The notes below the pieces were generated by a model. It had not been told where the DNA came from. It did not search any database and saw nothing but the letters and a program-made list of their open reading frames with translations. Made by a program: the position numbers and the translations under genes. Source: Sacculina carcini (taxonomy: Eukaryota > Arthropoda > Thecostraca > Sacculinidae). Taken from it: DNA of 64,000 nt. Below are positions 19,287 to 29,426 of this stretch, piece by piece (within the stretch, counting starts at the first letter, position 1; the number at the start of each line of letters is the position of its first letter). The DNA is taken from the NCBI GenBank assembly GCA_916048095.2, contig OU696597.1, positions 4,268,747 through 4,332,746 of the forward strand. The letters run 5' to 3'.

Positions 19287-20920
19287 CGAAAGCCTTGCGA
19301 AACGAGAATCCTGCAACAATGATTTCTGTTGTCAGTCCTCACATCTTCAAGAACAGAATATGAAGGCCCAGATCGTGAAGCTGATCTTGGCTTAGGTTGA
19401 GACTGATATAGCATAGCGGTGACCAAACTTCTTCGAAAATCCTTTTGCTTTGATTCATAATTTGTTGATAGTTGATAAATTCTCCAGCTGTACACAACTG
19501 CGATATTTATTGCGTTGATTATCAAAGTCCAATACCATTTTTTCCCGAGAATAGTAGGCCTGAAGTCTGCCAGCGATCTGTCCATCAAGTCTACTCCTCC
19601 CATACCTGCATTATAGCAAGCGACCACATTTGGCTGGGGAACACTCACGACACCCTTGTTTTTTACTCTTCTATTCACTTGCCGAATTGGCTCTAGTCCA
19701 ATAGCATTGCTGCACATGGTCACGACTGAATTGTCATTCCACCTGACCATCTCTATATCACCATCTGAACGGTAGTCGTAAAAGCCTCTTTCACTCTTTT
19801 TCATAGCTGCATCGGTCTTGAGTGGGCATCCTTTCATTCTGTTTTTCCTCACAGTGCCAGTAGCTTTGAAACCAAGAGTTTTCAACTGTTTCATGAGATC
19901 ATAGGATGTGAAAAAATTATCGAAAAATATGTAGTGAGAACTTGGCTTATCACATATCTTCAAACATTCCATTACAACACGAGTTCCTAGAGGAGTGTTG
20001 CATGATTTTTCAGTCCTCCCTTCATGTACTGTTACTTGGTAAGGAAGACCACATGAACTACTCATCACCCAACATTTATACCCGAAACGAATCGGCTTGC
20101 CTCGTATGAATTGTTTACAAGAATGTCTTCCAAAATAGGGCACCATAGACTCATCGATGCTTAGATTTTCATGCAGAATACCAAACATGCGCCATGATTG
20201 ATTTAGTAGATCATATAATGGCTTAATTTTTGCCATTTTGCTTGAATGAAGTGATTGGTTGTCAGCTGCGTGCAATACACTTTTAATTTTTTGAAACCGA
20301 CTGCGACTCATAGTTTCAGCGAAACCAGGGCAACAAAGATCAGATGCTTTGCTCCAGTAGTCTCTCTCACTCGTGCGCATGTTATAACCAGAAAGTATCA
20401 GCAAGCCTAAAAAGTTATACATTTCCTCAGCTGTAATTTGGAAATCTGGCATATTCTTATCTCTGGCTGCGTATCTATTGGTTTCACGGACAAGATGTTG
20501 AAGAATCTCTTCAAATACTTTTTGAAACACAGTCCACTCAGAAGCCTCAATAATATCTGGCGAGATTTTCAGGAGCAATTTTTTTGCATTCGTTTTCTCA
20601 TATTTTTTAAAGTCCACTTGTGCAGAAATATGACTCTTCGTCCATTTAGGTTCACTTAGCTTTTGCTTTTTTCTGGAAACATGACCGGTTGCAGCGTCTG
20701 CATCGGATTCTTCATACATGACATCAACCTCTCCTGCCACTTCTTCTGGCATTCCTCCAACATCTACAAGTGTGTCATCATCGACCTGTTCTATGTCACT
20801 GTCGTCACCTCCGCTTGGTGGATCAGTAATAACAATGTCCACATCTCCATCCCTGGTCTGAGCAAAATCGATGGCATCCCCAAGAAACTTGTGGGGTCTG
20901 ATCCTTGGTTCATGAAACAT
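19244..20920 (-). CDS. piggyBac-family transposase, C-terminus replaced
   Basis: The frame encodes a piggyBac/PGBD transposase of about 558 residues from the ATG at 20920. The frame also extends upstream to 20968 from a non-ATG codon, with ttttttcag before GATAGC suggesting a splice acceptor. Counting from 20968, the catalytic aspartates are in LSIDESM (272), IFFDNFF (350) and MGGVDLMDRS (460). An acidic N-terminal region (GGDDSDIEQVDDDT) precedes them. The last 14 residues (from 19286 down) come from antisense transporter sequence. The usual cysteine-rich C-terminal domain, which binds the element ends, is missing, so the enzyme is probably inactive. Confidence 0.88.
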   Translation of the reverse strand: MFHEPRIRPHKFLGDAIDFAQTRDGDVDIVITDPPSGGDDSDIEQVDDDTLVDVGGMPEEVAGEVDVMYEESDADAATGHVSRKKQKLSEPKWTKSHISAQVDFKKYEKTNAKKLLLKISPDIIEASEWTVFQKVFEEILQHLVRETNRYAARDKNMPDFQITAEEMYNFLGLLILSGYNMRTSERDYWSKASDLCCPGFAETMSRSRFQKIKSVLHAADNQSLHSSKMAKIKPLYDLLNQSWRMFGILHENLSIDESMVPYFGRHSCKQFIRGKPIRFGYKCWVMSSSCGLPYQVTVHEGRTEKSCNTPLGTRVVMECLKICDKPSSHYIFFDNFFTSYDLMKQLKTLGFKATGTVRKNRMKGCPLKTDAAMKKSERGFYDYRSDGDIEMVRWNDNSVVTMCSNAIGLEPIRQVNRRVKNKGVVSVPQPNVVACYNAGMGGVDLMDRSLADFRPTILGKKWYWTLIINAINIAVVYSWRIYQLSTNYESKQKDFRRSLVTAMLYQSQPKPRSASRSGPSYSVLEDVRTDNRNHCCRILVSQGFRTTIAPKSRPSLRP

Positions 20921-21680
20921 TCCACTATCCAGACTGCTATCCTGAAAAAAATAAAATAAAAGGTTCAATGTACTTACATTGTAGGGAAAAAATCACAAAC
21001 CAAACTACAAATTTCAAAATTCCAGCGATACCATTTCATCTAGCACAAGACCACAGAATGCCCCACACAATACGTAGCCAGATGATGCCACCATAGGTTG
21101 CCTCGAACGACCAAATTCACGTGCGATTGTTACATGCAAACCTTCACTATACATATTGTATATCTACGATATTCACTAAGGATATATATAGGTTAGGTTA
21201 GAAGTACATAACGACCATTAGTAGTTTTTAGTAGTACATAACAAGTCAGCAGCCCAGTCGTCAACTGATGCATATAATTTGTTGACACGTTGCCCAATGA
21301 CTACATATGTAGTCATGGATTTTTCAACTTACCTCAAGAACAGGTTCTGAAATTTATGAGGGGGATTTTCATTAGGTAATCTTTCTCACATATTCAATAA
21401 TGAACTGAGTGAAAGAGACCACCATTGATGTACTCACGACAGTAGTATGCAGGTTTCAACATGAAAGGGTAACAGAAGCGCGAAAACGTGAAAACAACCG
21501 ATATTATTTCTTATCACAATTAAAGGGGTATATTAATTGAACGCTATTTTGGAGATATATAGGCCAGAAAAAAGTGCAGAATTATGTTGATGCCTTTAAA
21601 ATTCCATAATGATATCTAAATTATGAATGGTGGCTTCCTGAAATGCATGACTACATATGTAGTCATTGGGATAATATGGG
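19287..21680 (-). mobile_element. piggyBac element, left end lost
   Basis: The right end is clear: ataatatggg at 21671-21680 is followed by TTAA at 21681-21684, the piggyBac target, and then by the transporter coding sequence. Read inward the end begins CCCATATTATCCCAATGAC. The left end and the 3' part of the transposase gene are gone, replaced at 19286/19287 by the duplicated transporter piece. Two identical 20-bp palindromes lie near the right end. Confidence 0.82.
21297..21666. repeat. Paired 20-bp palindromes in the piggyBac right end
   Basis: ATGACTACATATGTAGTCAT, a perfect palindrome, occurs at 21297-21316 and 21647-21666. The flanking CCCA and TGGG face outward, so the pair forms a 24-bp inverted repeat around about 330 bp. 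Such subterminal repeats could be transposase binding sites. Alternatively a MITE of 374 bp (21293-21670) could be nested there. Confidence 0.7.
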
Positions 21681-22809
21681 TTAAGCCTACCATCACCAGC
21701 ACGCACACCAAACACGCCACTGATAGTCCCGCGTGCAGTGTGGTGCTAGTCGCTGCTCGTTGCTCGTAGAAGAAGTAGAGTGATGCAAACAGCGCTGTCA
21801 CGGCACCCACCGTTCCGTTGAACACCAACGGAGGACGGCGTTTCACGTGCGACACCAGCACACCGCACACGCACACGCACAGCATCCGCACACAAGCCAG
21901 CATCATTGAGCCGGTCGAGCCATCGCTCAACGCGTGCAGACGGTCAAAAATAACAGGTGCAAACGATGTGACTGCCATGCCTCCCGAGAACGCATGGAAG
22001 AACGTTAGGGCGCAGCTAATCGATAACGGGACTAGCACGTGCCGGTGACCAAACAGACGCACCACTGAACGACGTCGTCTGTTGGGGTTCATGGACGCAG
22101 CGATGGCCGAGACTTCGGCGCGATGGTCGTGGTTGCGACCGCGGAAGAATCGCAGGGACTTCACTGCCCTCTCGTTGTGCGACTCGCGAGACAACAACCA
22201 CTTAGCAGATGGCGGCAGGTACTGCATTATAGCCCACTGCAACAATGGCGACACCAAGTTGACATAGCACATCAAGGTCCACACACACACGCCGCCTAGA
22301 CCGTACGACACCACGTAGCTGGCGCAGGTTACTATCATTAGCAGCGAGAGTAGACGGCCGCGCAAGTGCGGCGACGCTACTTCGCTGACGTAAGAAGTCG
22401 CGGGAGCCACGCCGACACCAATGCCGACACCCACCACGACGCGACCACAACACAACAGCACAAATAGCGCGTGCGGCCACAGACTGGTGAGCAGTGTTCC
22501 AGCGATGGCCATCAATGTCCAGCCAGCAGTGATAATGACGGCCGAGACTAGAAGTATGCGACGCGCGCCCAGTTGTTGACCGACAGCGCAGCAAATGAGC
22601 AGTCCAATCAATTGTCCCACGTTGATCACAGACACCATCATGGATAACTGCCACTCGGACAGCACAAGCAGTGCGTCGCTGCCACTACTGTTTGTTGCGG
22701 TTTTGCTTTGGTGCAGCGCGACCAGCTGTTGAGACATAAACACGCCTCCGAACGCGATTTGAGAGCTGATTGTAACGTGGATTTGTGCCGCTCCGATCAC
22801 TGCCAGTAC
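21616..22809 (-). pseudogene. MFS sugar transporter (Tret1-like) exon, cut by piggyBac
   Basis: The protein would move sugars such as trehalose across the plasma membrane. Family signatures in order are: GQQLGARR after TM2, GRVVVGVGIGVG in TM4, YVSEVASPHLRGRL, PPSAKWLLSRESHNERA in the central loop, and FFHAFSGGMAV in TM7. VSHVKRRPPLVFNG follows after TM8. The exon begins at a likely acceptor (gtttgcgagcag before GTACTGG, 22809) and has no ATG. Coding matches stop in TM10 at the TTAA at 21681. The last ~22 residues (from THIIP) and the stop are piggyBac sequence, so TM11-12 are missing. Confidence 0.8.
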
Positions 22810-22864
22810 CTGCTCGCAAACAAACGCAGAATGGAATGACTCCACTCACTCCATTCATCTAGCG

Positions 22865-23123
22865 CAGTGGTTCTTAACCTGTGAGGAATTCCCCTCGCTG
22901 GTGGAGAATGGAAGAGTTGCCAAGTGAGAAGCCAAAAATCGGACAGAACAGGACAACTATGTGTGTTTTTGTCAATTCCAATTTGTTTATTTTTGTTTCC
23001 TCTTGACATTTGCTTTGATGTAACAACTGAACGTATTGAATTTATCAGTGTTGTTGTGGAAAATGAAGAGATGGCTCAATAATAAGTGGGGAATCAGAGA
23101 GAAAAAAAAGTTTAGAACCACTG
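22865..23123. mobile_element. hAT-type MITE, 259 bp
   Basis: The ends are CAGTGGTTCTTAAC and its inverted partner TTTAGAACCACTG. The flanks atctagcg and gtctagca share a six-base core of an 8-bp target duplication, as hAT elements leave. It has no coding capacity. It sits about 55 bp upstream of the transporter exon, probably in an intron. Confidence 0.82.
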
Positions 23124-23239
23124 GTCTAGCATGTCACGCAAAATTGCAGTGTTCTATACCAAACAGTTTTTCACGTGACAAATGAATGGTTGCGTGGTCG
23201 TGGCGAGGTTACATGACATCTGATCAGTTTGCGACAGTT

Positions 23240-23480
23240 GACTCAGGGGTTTAGTGGTTAGCACACCCGCCTCACAAGCGGTAAATGTTACCAGATATCA
23301 GTCATGTGTTGTGCCATGTATTCTGGGGAGGTGACCCTCTCTAATACTTCTTCCGTTCTGCGTGGAGAGGGTCGGTTCTGCGGTGGCAGCGAGCTGCACG
23401 GGACACACCTGTATGTTTATAAGCTTCCACTTATTCCCGTGTAGCAGCTGTCACTTGAGACCTTTAACATTTAGTGGCAG
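23240..23480 (+). mobile_element. tRNA-derived SINE
   Basis: The head (23241-23312) resembles a tRNA-Val(CAC)-like sequence: ttagtggttagcac in the A-box position, then cgcctcacaagcg around the anticodon. The B box is decayed. A tRNA-unrelated body follows and ends near cgtgtagcagctgtcacttg and tttaacatttag, shared with 18554-18600. Confidence 0.55.
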
Positions 23481-24175
23481 CATGCTGTGCTTCTCTCACC
23501 ATGTTGAAGTATTCACTGATTTTTCAAAGTATTCACTGATTTCTGAAAGACCATGCGGTATACTGGACTCAATATAGAAGCGAGTTGAACCAAGAACCAA
23601 TGCGTACGCAATTTCCCTGTGTGTGTGTGTGTATGTGCATGCGTCTGTATGTGTTATTTTCATGGAGTGGAGTAGTTTTAATTGCATTGGCGTAAGTAGA
23701 ATTATTTCACCGGGAGGGTGATCGTTGTCAAGAGAGTGTGGTGAGCTCTGCATGAAACAGCGAATGCATTGAGCTATATAAGCAGTGGGTCTCGTTGAGG
23801 CAAACCTGGTGGAAGAGCGTCGTTAGTGATTCCTTGGACGTTGTCATGACGTCAACCTTTTCTTGATCTAGCATAGTGAGTCGTCGAGGTGCTGCACCAA
23901 GGAGCCGCCGGTGTCACGCACACGTCACTACTGCCCTCCTCAACATCACTCCAATTCGAGCCCAAACGGAAAGTGCAGCATAATGAACAAAATACAACAA
24001 CCGAGAGAAATAGGGTTGTTCTGCGAGTGATGCCTAGTGATGACCGTGACCACGACCACGATCACAACTTTGACGGTGAACATGAATTTCCCCTCCAAAG
24101 CGAATGAAATGCTCCCGCTAGCGTCATTCTCGGCCTGCGGAAACAAACACATACATACATGATACCTATACCAAT
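23481..24175. other. No supported gene
   Basis: The stretch contains a doubled 19-bp phrase (agtattcactgattt, 23508-23545), a short (GT)n tract near 23620, and, at 24127-24160, tctcggcctgcggaaaca followed by CA-rich sequence as in module A. A run of gaccacgaccacgatcac words lies at 24050. Confidence 0.5.
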
Positions 24176-24272
24176 GCCACCTAGACTACTTCTAGGTGGC
24201 GTTGTATCTAGGTGGCATTGCCTCGGTCAACGCCACCTATATACTAGTCTAGGTAGTCTAGGTGGTATTGCC
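24176..24272. repeat. Hairpin cluster of gccacctag / ctaggtggc words
   Basis: GCCACCTAGA (24176-24185) can pair with TCTAGGTGGC (24191-24200) over a 5-base loop, or as part of a 14-base match with 24207-24220. Further copies follow at 24231 and 24258. The words are arranged so that several alternative stems are possible. Confidence 0.7.
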
Positions 24273-24406
24273 TCGGTTGCATCAGTGCTCGTACGCGTGC
24301 ACGCCGCGGTCATTGAACCTGTCAAGCTGTTCGTCCCAGTGGCGGCTCCAGTAGCCACGGGCGTATCCAGGCTGACGATTGGTGATGTTGCAGCAGATGG
24401 ATGGAT

Positions 24407-24610
24407 TTTCTCTTTTATGATGAGATGAGTGTGTCGAAAATATGCAATCTTCCCTTCCATTCTGGCCTGCTTCAGTTTCGGCATTTGTTCTTGTTTGCGG
24501 GCCACCGAGTGAGCGCACAAGTCTTCATAGATCGAGGTTTTGGTGCCCTTCAATTTTTTTGCATTACGCAGAACAGCCTCGCGCGCAGGGAACTTGTCCA
24601 AGCGTACGAC
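24407..24610 (-). mobile_element. LINE ORF1 fragment (L1/Tx1-type)
   Basis: The minus strand encodes VVRLDKFPAREAVLRNAKKL, KGTKTSIYEDLCAHS, and then KLKQARMEGKIAYF with LIIKE. This is the RNA-binding block widespread in L1-like ORF1 proteins (RE.VL..AKKLKG...I.EDL). About 68 residues remain, with CA-rich sequence on the N-terminal side. It is a scrap with no ORF2 nearby. Confidence 0.65.
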
Positions 24611-24713
24611 GATGTTGCGTGTGTGCGTGTGTATGTATGGCTGCTTGGTTTTCTGTGTGTGTATATATGTGTATGTGGGGCTAAGCACGTTCACTTGGTG
24701 GTGGCCACACGCG

Positions 24714-24803
24714 GGTCATATGTCGGTCATATGTCGATATCTCAATAAGTCATATGTCGGTATCTCAGATCGTGCCGGTCATATGCCGGCCACATGTCGG
24801 TGT
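24714..24803 (+). repeat. Short repeats of ggtcatatgtc
   Basis: Five to six imperfect copies of catatgtcggt or close variants, some with gatatctca between them, lie just left of the Ty3/gypsy fossil. Confidence 0.65.
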
Positions 24804-24829
24804 GTTTGTTTGCCCTTCCGCCGGTAAAC

Positions 24830-26480
24830 ATACGATGTTAACATACGATGTCTTTTGGTAGCCGCGCAATGCAGCTCCGTCCCAGCGCCCTTATTTACAG
24901 GAAGTGCTGTTGACACTGTTACGTCATGTGCAGCGTGAGCGCGTGACAAATATGCTTGACGTAACGGTGCAGGCACAACTACCTGGTCATCTCCTCGCAC
25001 CACGATGTTGTCGATGATGCACAACTCTCGACGCACGTGAAAAAAGGGACGAATGGCGGGCTCGCAATGTTTGACGGACTGTGGAAATCCCTCCCGCAGA
25101 GCCTTGCGAAACGATGCCAGTTGTTCATCGTCTCTAGACGCACTGTCTAGCTCGGTGCGTGATGACACCTCTGTCGATACACAGCTGCGCGACAATATCC
25201 GCCTTGCTGATATTCGCCTCATCGTCACCTGACTCTCTTGACGGCAGTCGTGAGAGCGCGTCTGCACCAGGAATGCGGTCTCCAGGCACATACTCAATCG
25301 TGTAAGAGTATGGCAGCAGTCGCGCTTGCCAACGGGCGATTCTTGCTCCAGCTCTGCCACTGAAGTTCGCCGAGAGGATGGACTGAAGTGCTGAATGATC
25401 TGTTCTCAGTTTGAACGGACGACCCCATAGAAACATTTTCCATCTTTCGAAAGCGAGAACGGCAGCGAATGCCTCCCGCTCGGTCACGGAATATTTTACC
25501 TCGCTCGCTGAGAAGCGGCGACTCCAGAACGCAATTATATGTTCCTTGCCCGACGCATCGAGCTGTGAGAGGACTGCTTCCGCGCCCTTCTCACTGGCAT
25601 CTGACGTCAGCAGCGTCGTTCGCCGAGAGTCGAAACGCTGCAGTGGCTGAGCGCTTATGATGAGCTGCTTCAGGGTGCGGCACGCCTCTGTGTGCTGCGT
25701 CTCACACGTGAAGGTGACCCCCTTTTTCAGAAGTTCGTAGAGTGGGGCAGCAACGCTAGCGTAGCCGGCCACGAACTGCGAAACCCACGAACATAGACCC
25801 AAGAAACTCTTCAGCTCCTTGGCGTTTGTCGGGATGGGCGCGTCGCGTACTGCTCTCAAATGATTCTCAGCGGGGCGAATTCCGCCGCTGGACACGATGA
25901 AGCCACAAAAACGGACTTCTGGTCTGGAAAAGACACAATCATCACGGTTGAGTGTGATGTTGGCGAGGCGAGGTAGACTCATCACCTTAGAGAGCCGCTC
26001 GTCGTGCGCACGTTTGTCTGGTCCGCAAATGACGATGTCGTCCATGTAGTGGACGCACCCGTGGACTCCTCGCAGGACGTTGTCGAGTAGCCTTTGAAAT
26101 GCGGCACCCGCGGATGCTAACCCAAATGGTAGCCTCTTGAATTGAAATAAGCCGTCTTGCGTAAGAAATGCGGTGTATTGACGACTCGAAAGCTCCAGTT
26201 CCAGCTGATGGTAGGCTGATCGAAGATCCAGCTGCGAAAAAACCTCTCCATCGAGCTGTGTCTGTAGCTCTTGGATGGTGGGAAGAGGATGCGCATCCAC
26301 AACGATCTGTTGATTTACGCCGCGGAGGTCAACGCAGAGTCGAATGGCTCCGGTTTTCTTGCGCCCCACAACTATTGGGCTCACCCACTCGGAATAATCG
26401 ATTGGCTCAATGCTGCCCTCTTGCTGTAGTTTACGAATCTCGGCCGAAACCTCGTCTCGTACCGACAGGGGGAAATGTGG
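24830..26480 (-). mobile_element. Ty3/gypsy pol fossil (RT, RNase H, start of integrase)
   Basis: A minus-strand reverse transcriptase shows RLCVDLRGVNQQIV, FSQLDLRSAYHQ, RLPFGLASAGAAFQ and YMDDIVICGP. RNase H follows (LTSDASEKG, TEREAFAAV, RTDHSALQ, GADALSRLPS). Downstream toward 24830 lies sequence like the N-terminal part of integrase. Gag, protease and LTRs are not seen. The element is a broken internal piece with about two breaks. The same copy in the second unit looks identical, so its insertion predates the 30-kb duplication. Confidence 0.88.
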
Positions 26481-27511
26481 GTTACAAGAGAGGTTTCATG
26501 TCACCGCCCTGCTTTGGTTCTGATGGGCCTTAAGAGCAGGCCTGGCAGTGACACATACTCTCACCATACCAATCACAATCCAATCACAAGTACAAATGGG
26601 AATTGACATACACAGGACAATCACGCTTTATCCCCACTCCATCCTCATGACGCTTGGGTACAATTTCATGTACCCAGACGCTCACATCCACTTCAGGCGA
26701 TCTTTGGTGTTGAAAGCGTGAAACCAAACGCGCTCTTTGTCTATGCGATGCTTGGCTTTCACAGGGCAATTGGAAAATAGAATATCTTACAGTAGCTCTA
26801 GTTGACATTGTGGTTGTCTGTGATTGAGCAAATGACAGACCACCAGCATTATCAACATCAGCGACTGTCTACTTTACGCATTCATGTTACTATGTGGCCG
26901 TGTGTTTTAATTGAATGTCACAGAAATCACAATGTCAGATCCTCTTTGCTGACACCTCATGATATTACACAAGGAAATGGCCCAGTATGTATTGTTTAGT
27001 GCCGTGTAACTCAAACTCAGATTAAGTACTGATTTGAGTGTTTTACTTTGGTGTTCGTCTATGGGTTTCACTTTGACAAGCGGTTCCCTTATCACCTCAT
27101 ATTTGCCAATAATTAGAGTGATGTCCTGCAACTTGTGTTTGCTTGACTGCACCAAAATACGTCTGAGATGTTCATATCTGTACCTGGGGTGTAATTCATT
27201 ATAGAGTAATGGTCTTTCATGTGAAATGTTTATGTGAAAAAACTTCTAACTGGCGCGTCGAAAGCTGTCAAAAGCTCCTCATTCTCCAGGTTATGTTTGG
27301 AGAATAATCACAACAATTATAATCATTTTGCGAGTGCATATCACGTTTGATTGTCATGTGCACGACTTCAGTGAACTGACTATACATTCATGTGCGTGCC
27401 ATCTATTGTTCATATGTTCAATTTTTTCATGTAACCGTTCACTCGTTCAGTGTGCGTGTCAAACTGTGTCAAATGGTACATGTGTATATTACACACATGC
27501 GCACATACATC
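26481..27511. other. No gene recognised
   Basis: Minus-strand frames at 26584-26808 and 26907-27155 are open but resemble no family and could be chance. The base composition is AT-rich and no repeats stand out. Confidence 0.5.
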
Positions 27512-27690
27512 GCTTCAAACATGCCGAATTGTTCGAGTGTATGTTCGACACACACACACACACACACAGATTGATTCAAGCATGCCGAATTGTTCGAGTG
27601 TATGTTCCACACACACACACACAGATTGCTTCAAACATGCCGAATCGTTCGAGTGTATGTTCCACACGCACACAGATACCGATTGTTTCA
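27512..27690 (+). repeat. Minisatellite, three 55-61 bp units with internal (CA)n
   Basis: Units start at 27512, 27573 and 27628. Each reads gcttcaaacatgccgaatt, then gttcgagtgtatgttc, then a CA tract of differing length and cagatt. Most of the length variation is in the CA tract. Confidence 0.88.
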
Positions 27691-27912
27691 CTTGTGTCCA
27701 GTATTTCAATTGTATTTCAGTTGTTTTGTCGATTGTTTCAGTTGTAAGCGAAGCGAGAGAGAGCGGGGCGGGAGGTAGTTCAAACAAAACTCACCCCCAA
27801 AATAAATTTTACTCCCCTAAACATGACACGCATCAACGACGCCTGCAGCATAGCTAACTGGAATTCCGCGAACGTTTCAAATCCATTTGAAATGTATTAA
27901 ATTATAATTTGA

Positions 27913-28173
27913 CCAATGAAATAGCGTTTAAGAAGCACCGACCAATCAGGGGCGTTGTGACACTTGAAAGTAACGAATTTTTAACTGATAAAGCTATATA
28001 AACCCGTGTTAAGTGTGAACGGCAGTTATTCTGGCAGTGCTTCTCTCTGCGTTTGACTCATTCTCTCTCGCTACGCATTTTGTGTTTTGTCTGGCCGGAC
28101 TGCCCTCAGTGACATATACACCTGTTTGCGCTCTTGTGGGCACTTGCAACCTTTTGTTCTTGTACTTAATAAA
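27913..28173 (+). promoter_or_regulatory. CCAAT-CCAAT-TATA-AATAAA cluster, possible LTR
   Basis: Two CCAAT boxes (27913-27917, 27942-27946) precede TATATAAA (27995-28002). A pyrimidine-rich start region near 28025-28060 and AATAAA (28168-28173) follow. A promoter and a poly(A) signal within 260 bp is the layout of a U3-R region of an LTR or of a very short transcription unit. I could not fix TG...CA borders or a primer-binding site. Confidence 0.45.
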
Positions 28174-28432
28174 TGTACTTAATACAAAATTTCTCTGAAC
28201 TGCATGTACGCGATTTTTCCAGAGGATTAGTTCATGGATTAGCAATGACCTTTGTAATGACCCTACCTGTGTCATCAAATTGCTATCTTACATTCGTAAA
28301 GCCTTAAGTCTATTAAAATCCTAATAAATGAAAAATTCATCAATGTAAATAATGTAATATCAGTGGTGAACTTCGTCAATATCTTGTCTATAAGGAAAAT
28401 ATGTCAGATGATAATGTCAGATGAGGTGGAGG

Positions 28433-28799
28433 TGGAGGAGGTTGGTATTCTGTCGTTCGCCATGCGATAGATGAAGCGCACCCAGCGGAGTTTAGCTTGT
28501 GCTTTTGTGGCCTCTACACTCTTGCTGCTTGCACGTTCCGCCGCTGGCTGTTGGCACAATTACCTCCTAGTTTGTCACTTTGTCGTAGCATTTTACATTC
28601 AAGATCTGACGCAGTTTACGTTGGTGGAACGCATCCAGTTGTAATCTGTGCAGTCTATGCATGGTCCAGGTATCACAGTTGTAGAGCAGAGGTGGCAAAC
28701 AACAGTTTTTTAAGCAGCCATGTAAACAGCTTGGTAATCGCATGATGTCATTCCCAGATACCAGATTCTGTTGTTGAAGCCATTCATTTTTTCCACCTA
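28433..28799 (-). mobile_element. LINE reverse transcriptase C-terminal fragment
   Basis: The minus strand encodes LLYNCDTWTMHRLHRLQLDA, FHQRKLRQILNVK and YDKVTN. In another frame further on it encodes LRWVRFIYRMANDRIP. These match the end of common LINE RT proteins (LLYGCETWT...FH.RCLR.IL.I.W.DKVTN...LRW.GH..RM). It lies exactly at the junction between the two 30-kb units and is cut at 28433. Confidence 0.68.
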
Positions 28800-28989
28800 A
28801 TACTGTATGCACCCATTGCTATATCTCTACTGTCCCTATACGAAATTCGTGAATTTTGTGAAAATAAGATACCCAGATAAGATAACACACACACACGCAC
28901 ACACACACACATACAAGTAGGACCCCAACACTATCCCAACAATATCCCTAACACTACCATTATAAATTTCACCTAATTCGACCAATTCG
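28800..28989. repeat. Repeat D, second context
   Basis: It matches 5649-5836 but continues into short caccta-attcgaccggtt repeats and then directly into module A. The 960 bp that separate the two in the other location are absent. Confidence 0.8.
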
Positions 28990-29165
28990 ACCGGTTCACC
29001 TAATTCGACCGGTTGGGTTACACATACCATCGTATTGATATTGGTATTGATGTCCCCTCTGTTCTGAAAGCACACACACACACACACGCACATACACACA
29101 CACACACATACACAAGTATGACCCCAATACTATCCCAACAATATCCCTAACACTATCATTATTAT

Positions 29166-29417
29166 TTAAACGCCTGCCGCCTGGCAGGACCACATGCGGT
29201 TGTTATCGCTACCATCCTGCGCCAGGAACACCGCTTCCAAATCTTCATCGGCGAGTCCCCACGTACGGCCAGGCTGGATCCTGCCGACCGAGACAGTCGG
29301 CACACGTACACCTCTCAGCATTTCTATCGCGCCCGGTAGCGCGACCACACCCACCTCCATCTGACTGTCAGCCTCCTCGATGTTGTTACATTTTGCAGCC
29401 CATGGTGCCAAAGGCAT
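29166..29417 (-). CDS. Small unrecognised ORF (as 6954-7205)
   Basis: This 83-residue frame starts MPLAPWAAK, as its counterpart does, and lies downstream of the ORF at 29427-30146. No family is recognised. Confidence 0.35.
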   Translation of the reverse strand: MPLAPWAAKCNNIEEADSQMEVGVVALPGAIEMLRGVRVPTVSVGRIQPGRTWGLADEDLEAVFLAQDGSDNNRMWSCQAAGV

Positions 29418-29426
29418 GAATCCTGG

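Larger units (their letters stand above)
1..28432. repeat. 30.4-kb tandem unit, copy 1 (start outside window)
   Basis: Every feature from 1 to 28432 recurs in the same order and orientation about 30.4 kb further on. The shift is 30405 up to the CA tract near 6870 and 30403 after it. Sequence is shared up to the motif gatgaggtgga ending at 28432. There copy 1 runs into a LINE fragment, while copy 2 (ending at 58835) runs into different DNA. For a simple tandem duplication this puts the unit start at 28433 and the start of copy 1 about 1970 bases left of the window. Confidence 0.93.

Noticed and set aside
20942-20977. Possible 36-bp intron upstream of the piggyBac transposase (gtaagt to ttttttcag)
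   Set aside because: It is too short for a usual spliceosomal intron. The acceptor may be real with a more distant donor, so only the acceptor is mentioned.
23241-23312. Functional tRNA-Val gene
   Set aside because: The B box and acceptor pairing are decayed and a SINE-like body follows, so it is a SINE head and not a working tRNA.
26584-27155. Two short minus-strand ORFs right of the Ty3/gypsy fossil
   Set aside because: I could not connect them to gag, protease or any host family, and their composition is that of random AT-rich DNA.
27512-27690. CRISPR-like spacing of repeats
   Set aside because: Three units with microsatellite interiors of near-identical sequence form a minisatellite. 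There are no unique spacers and the DNA is eukaryotic.
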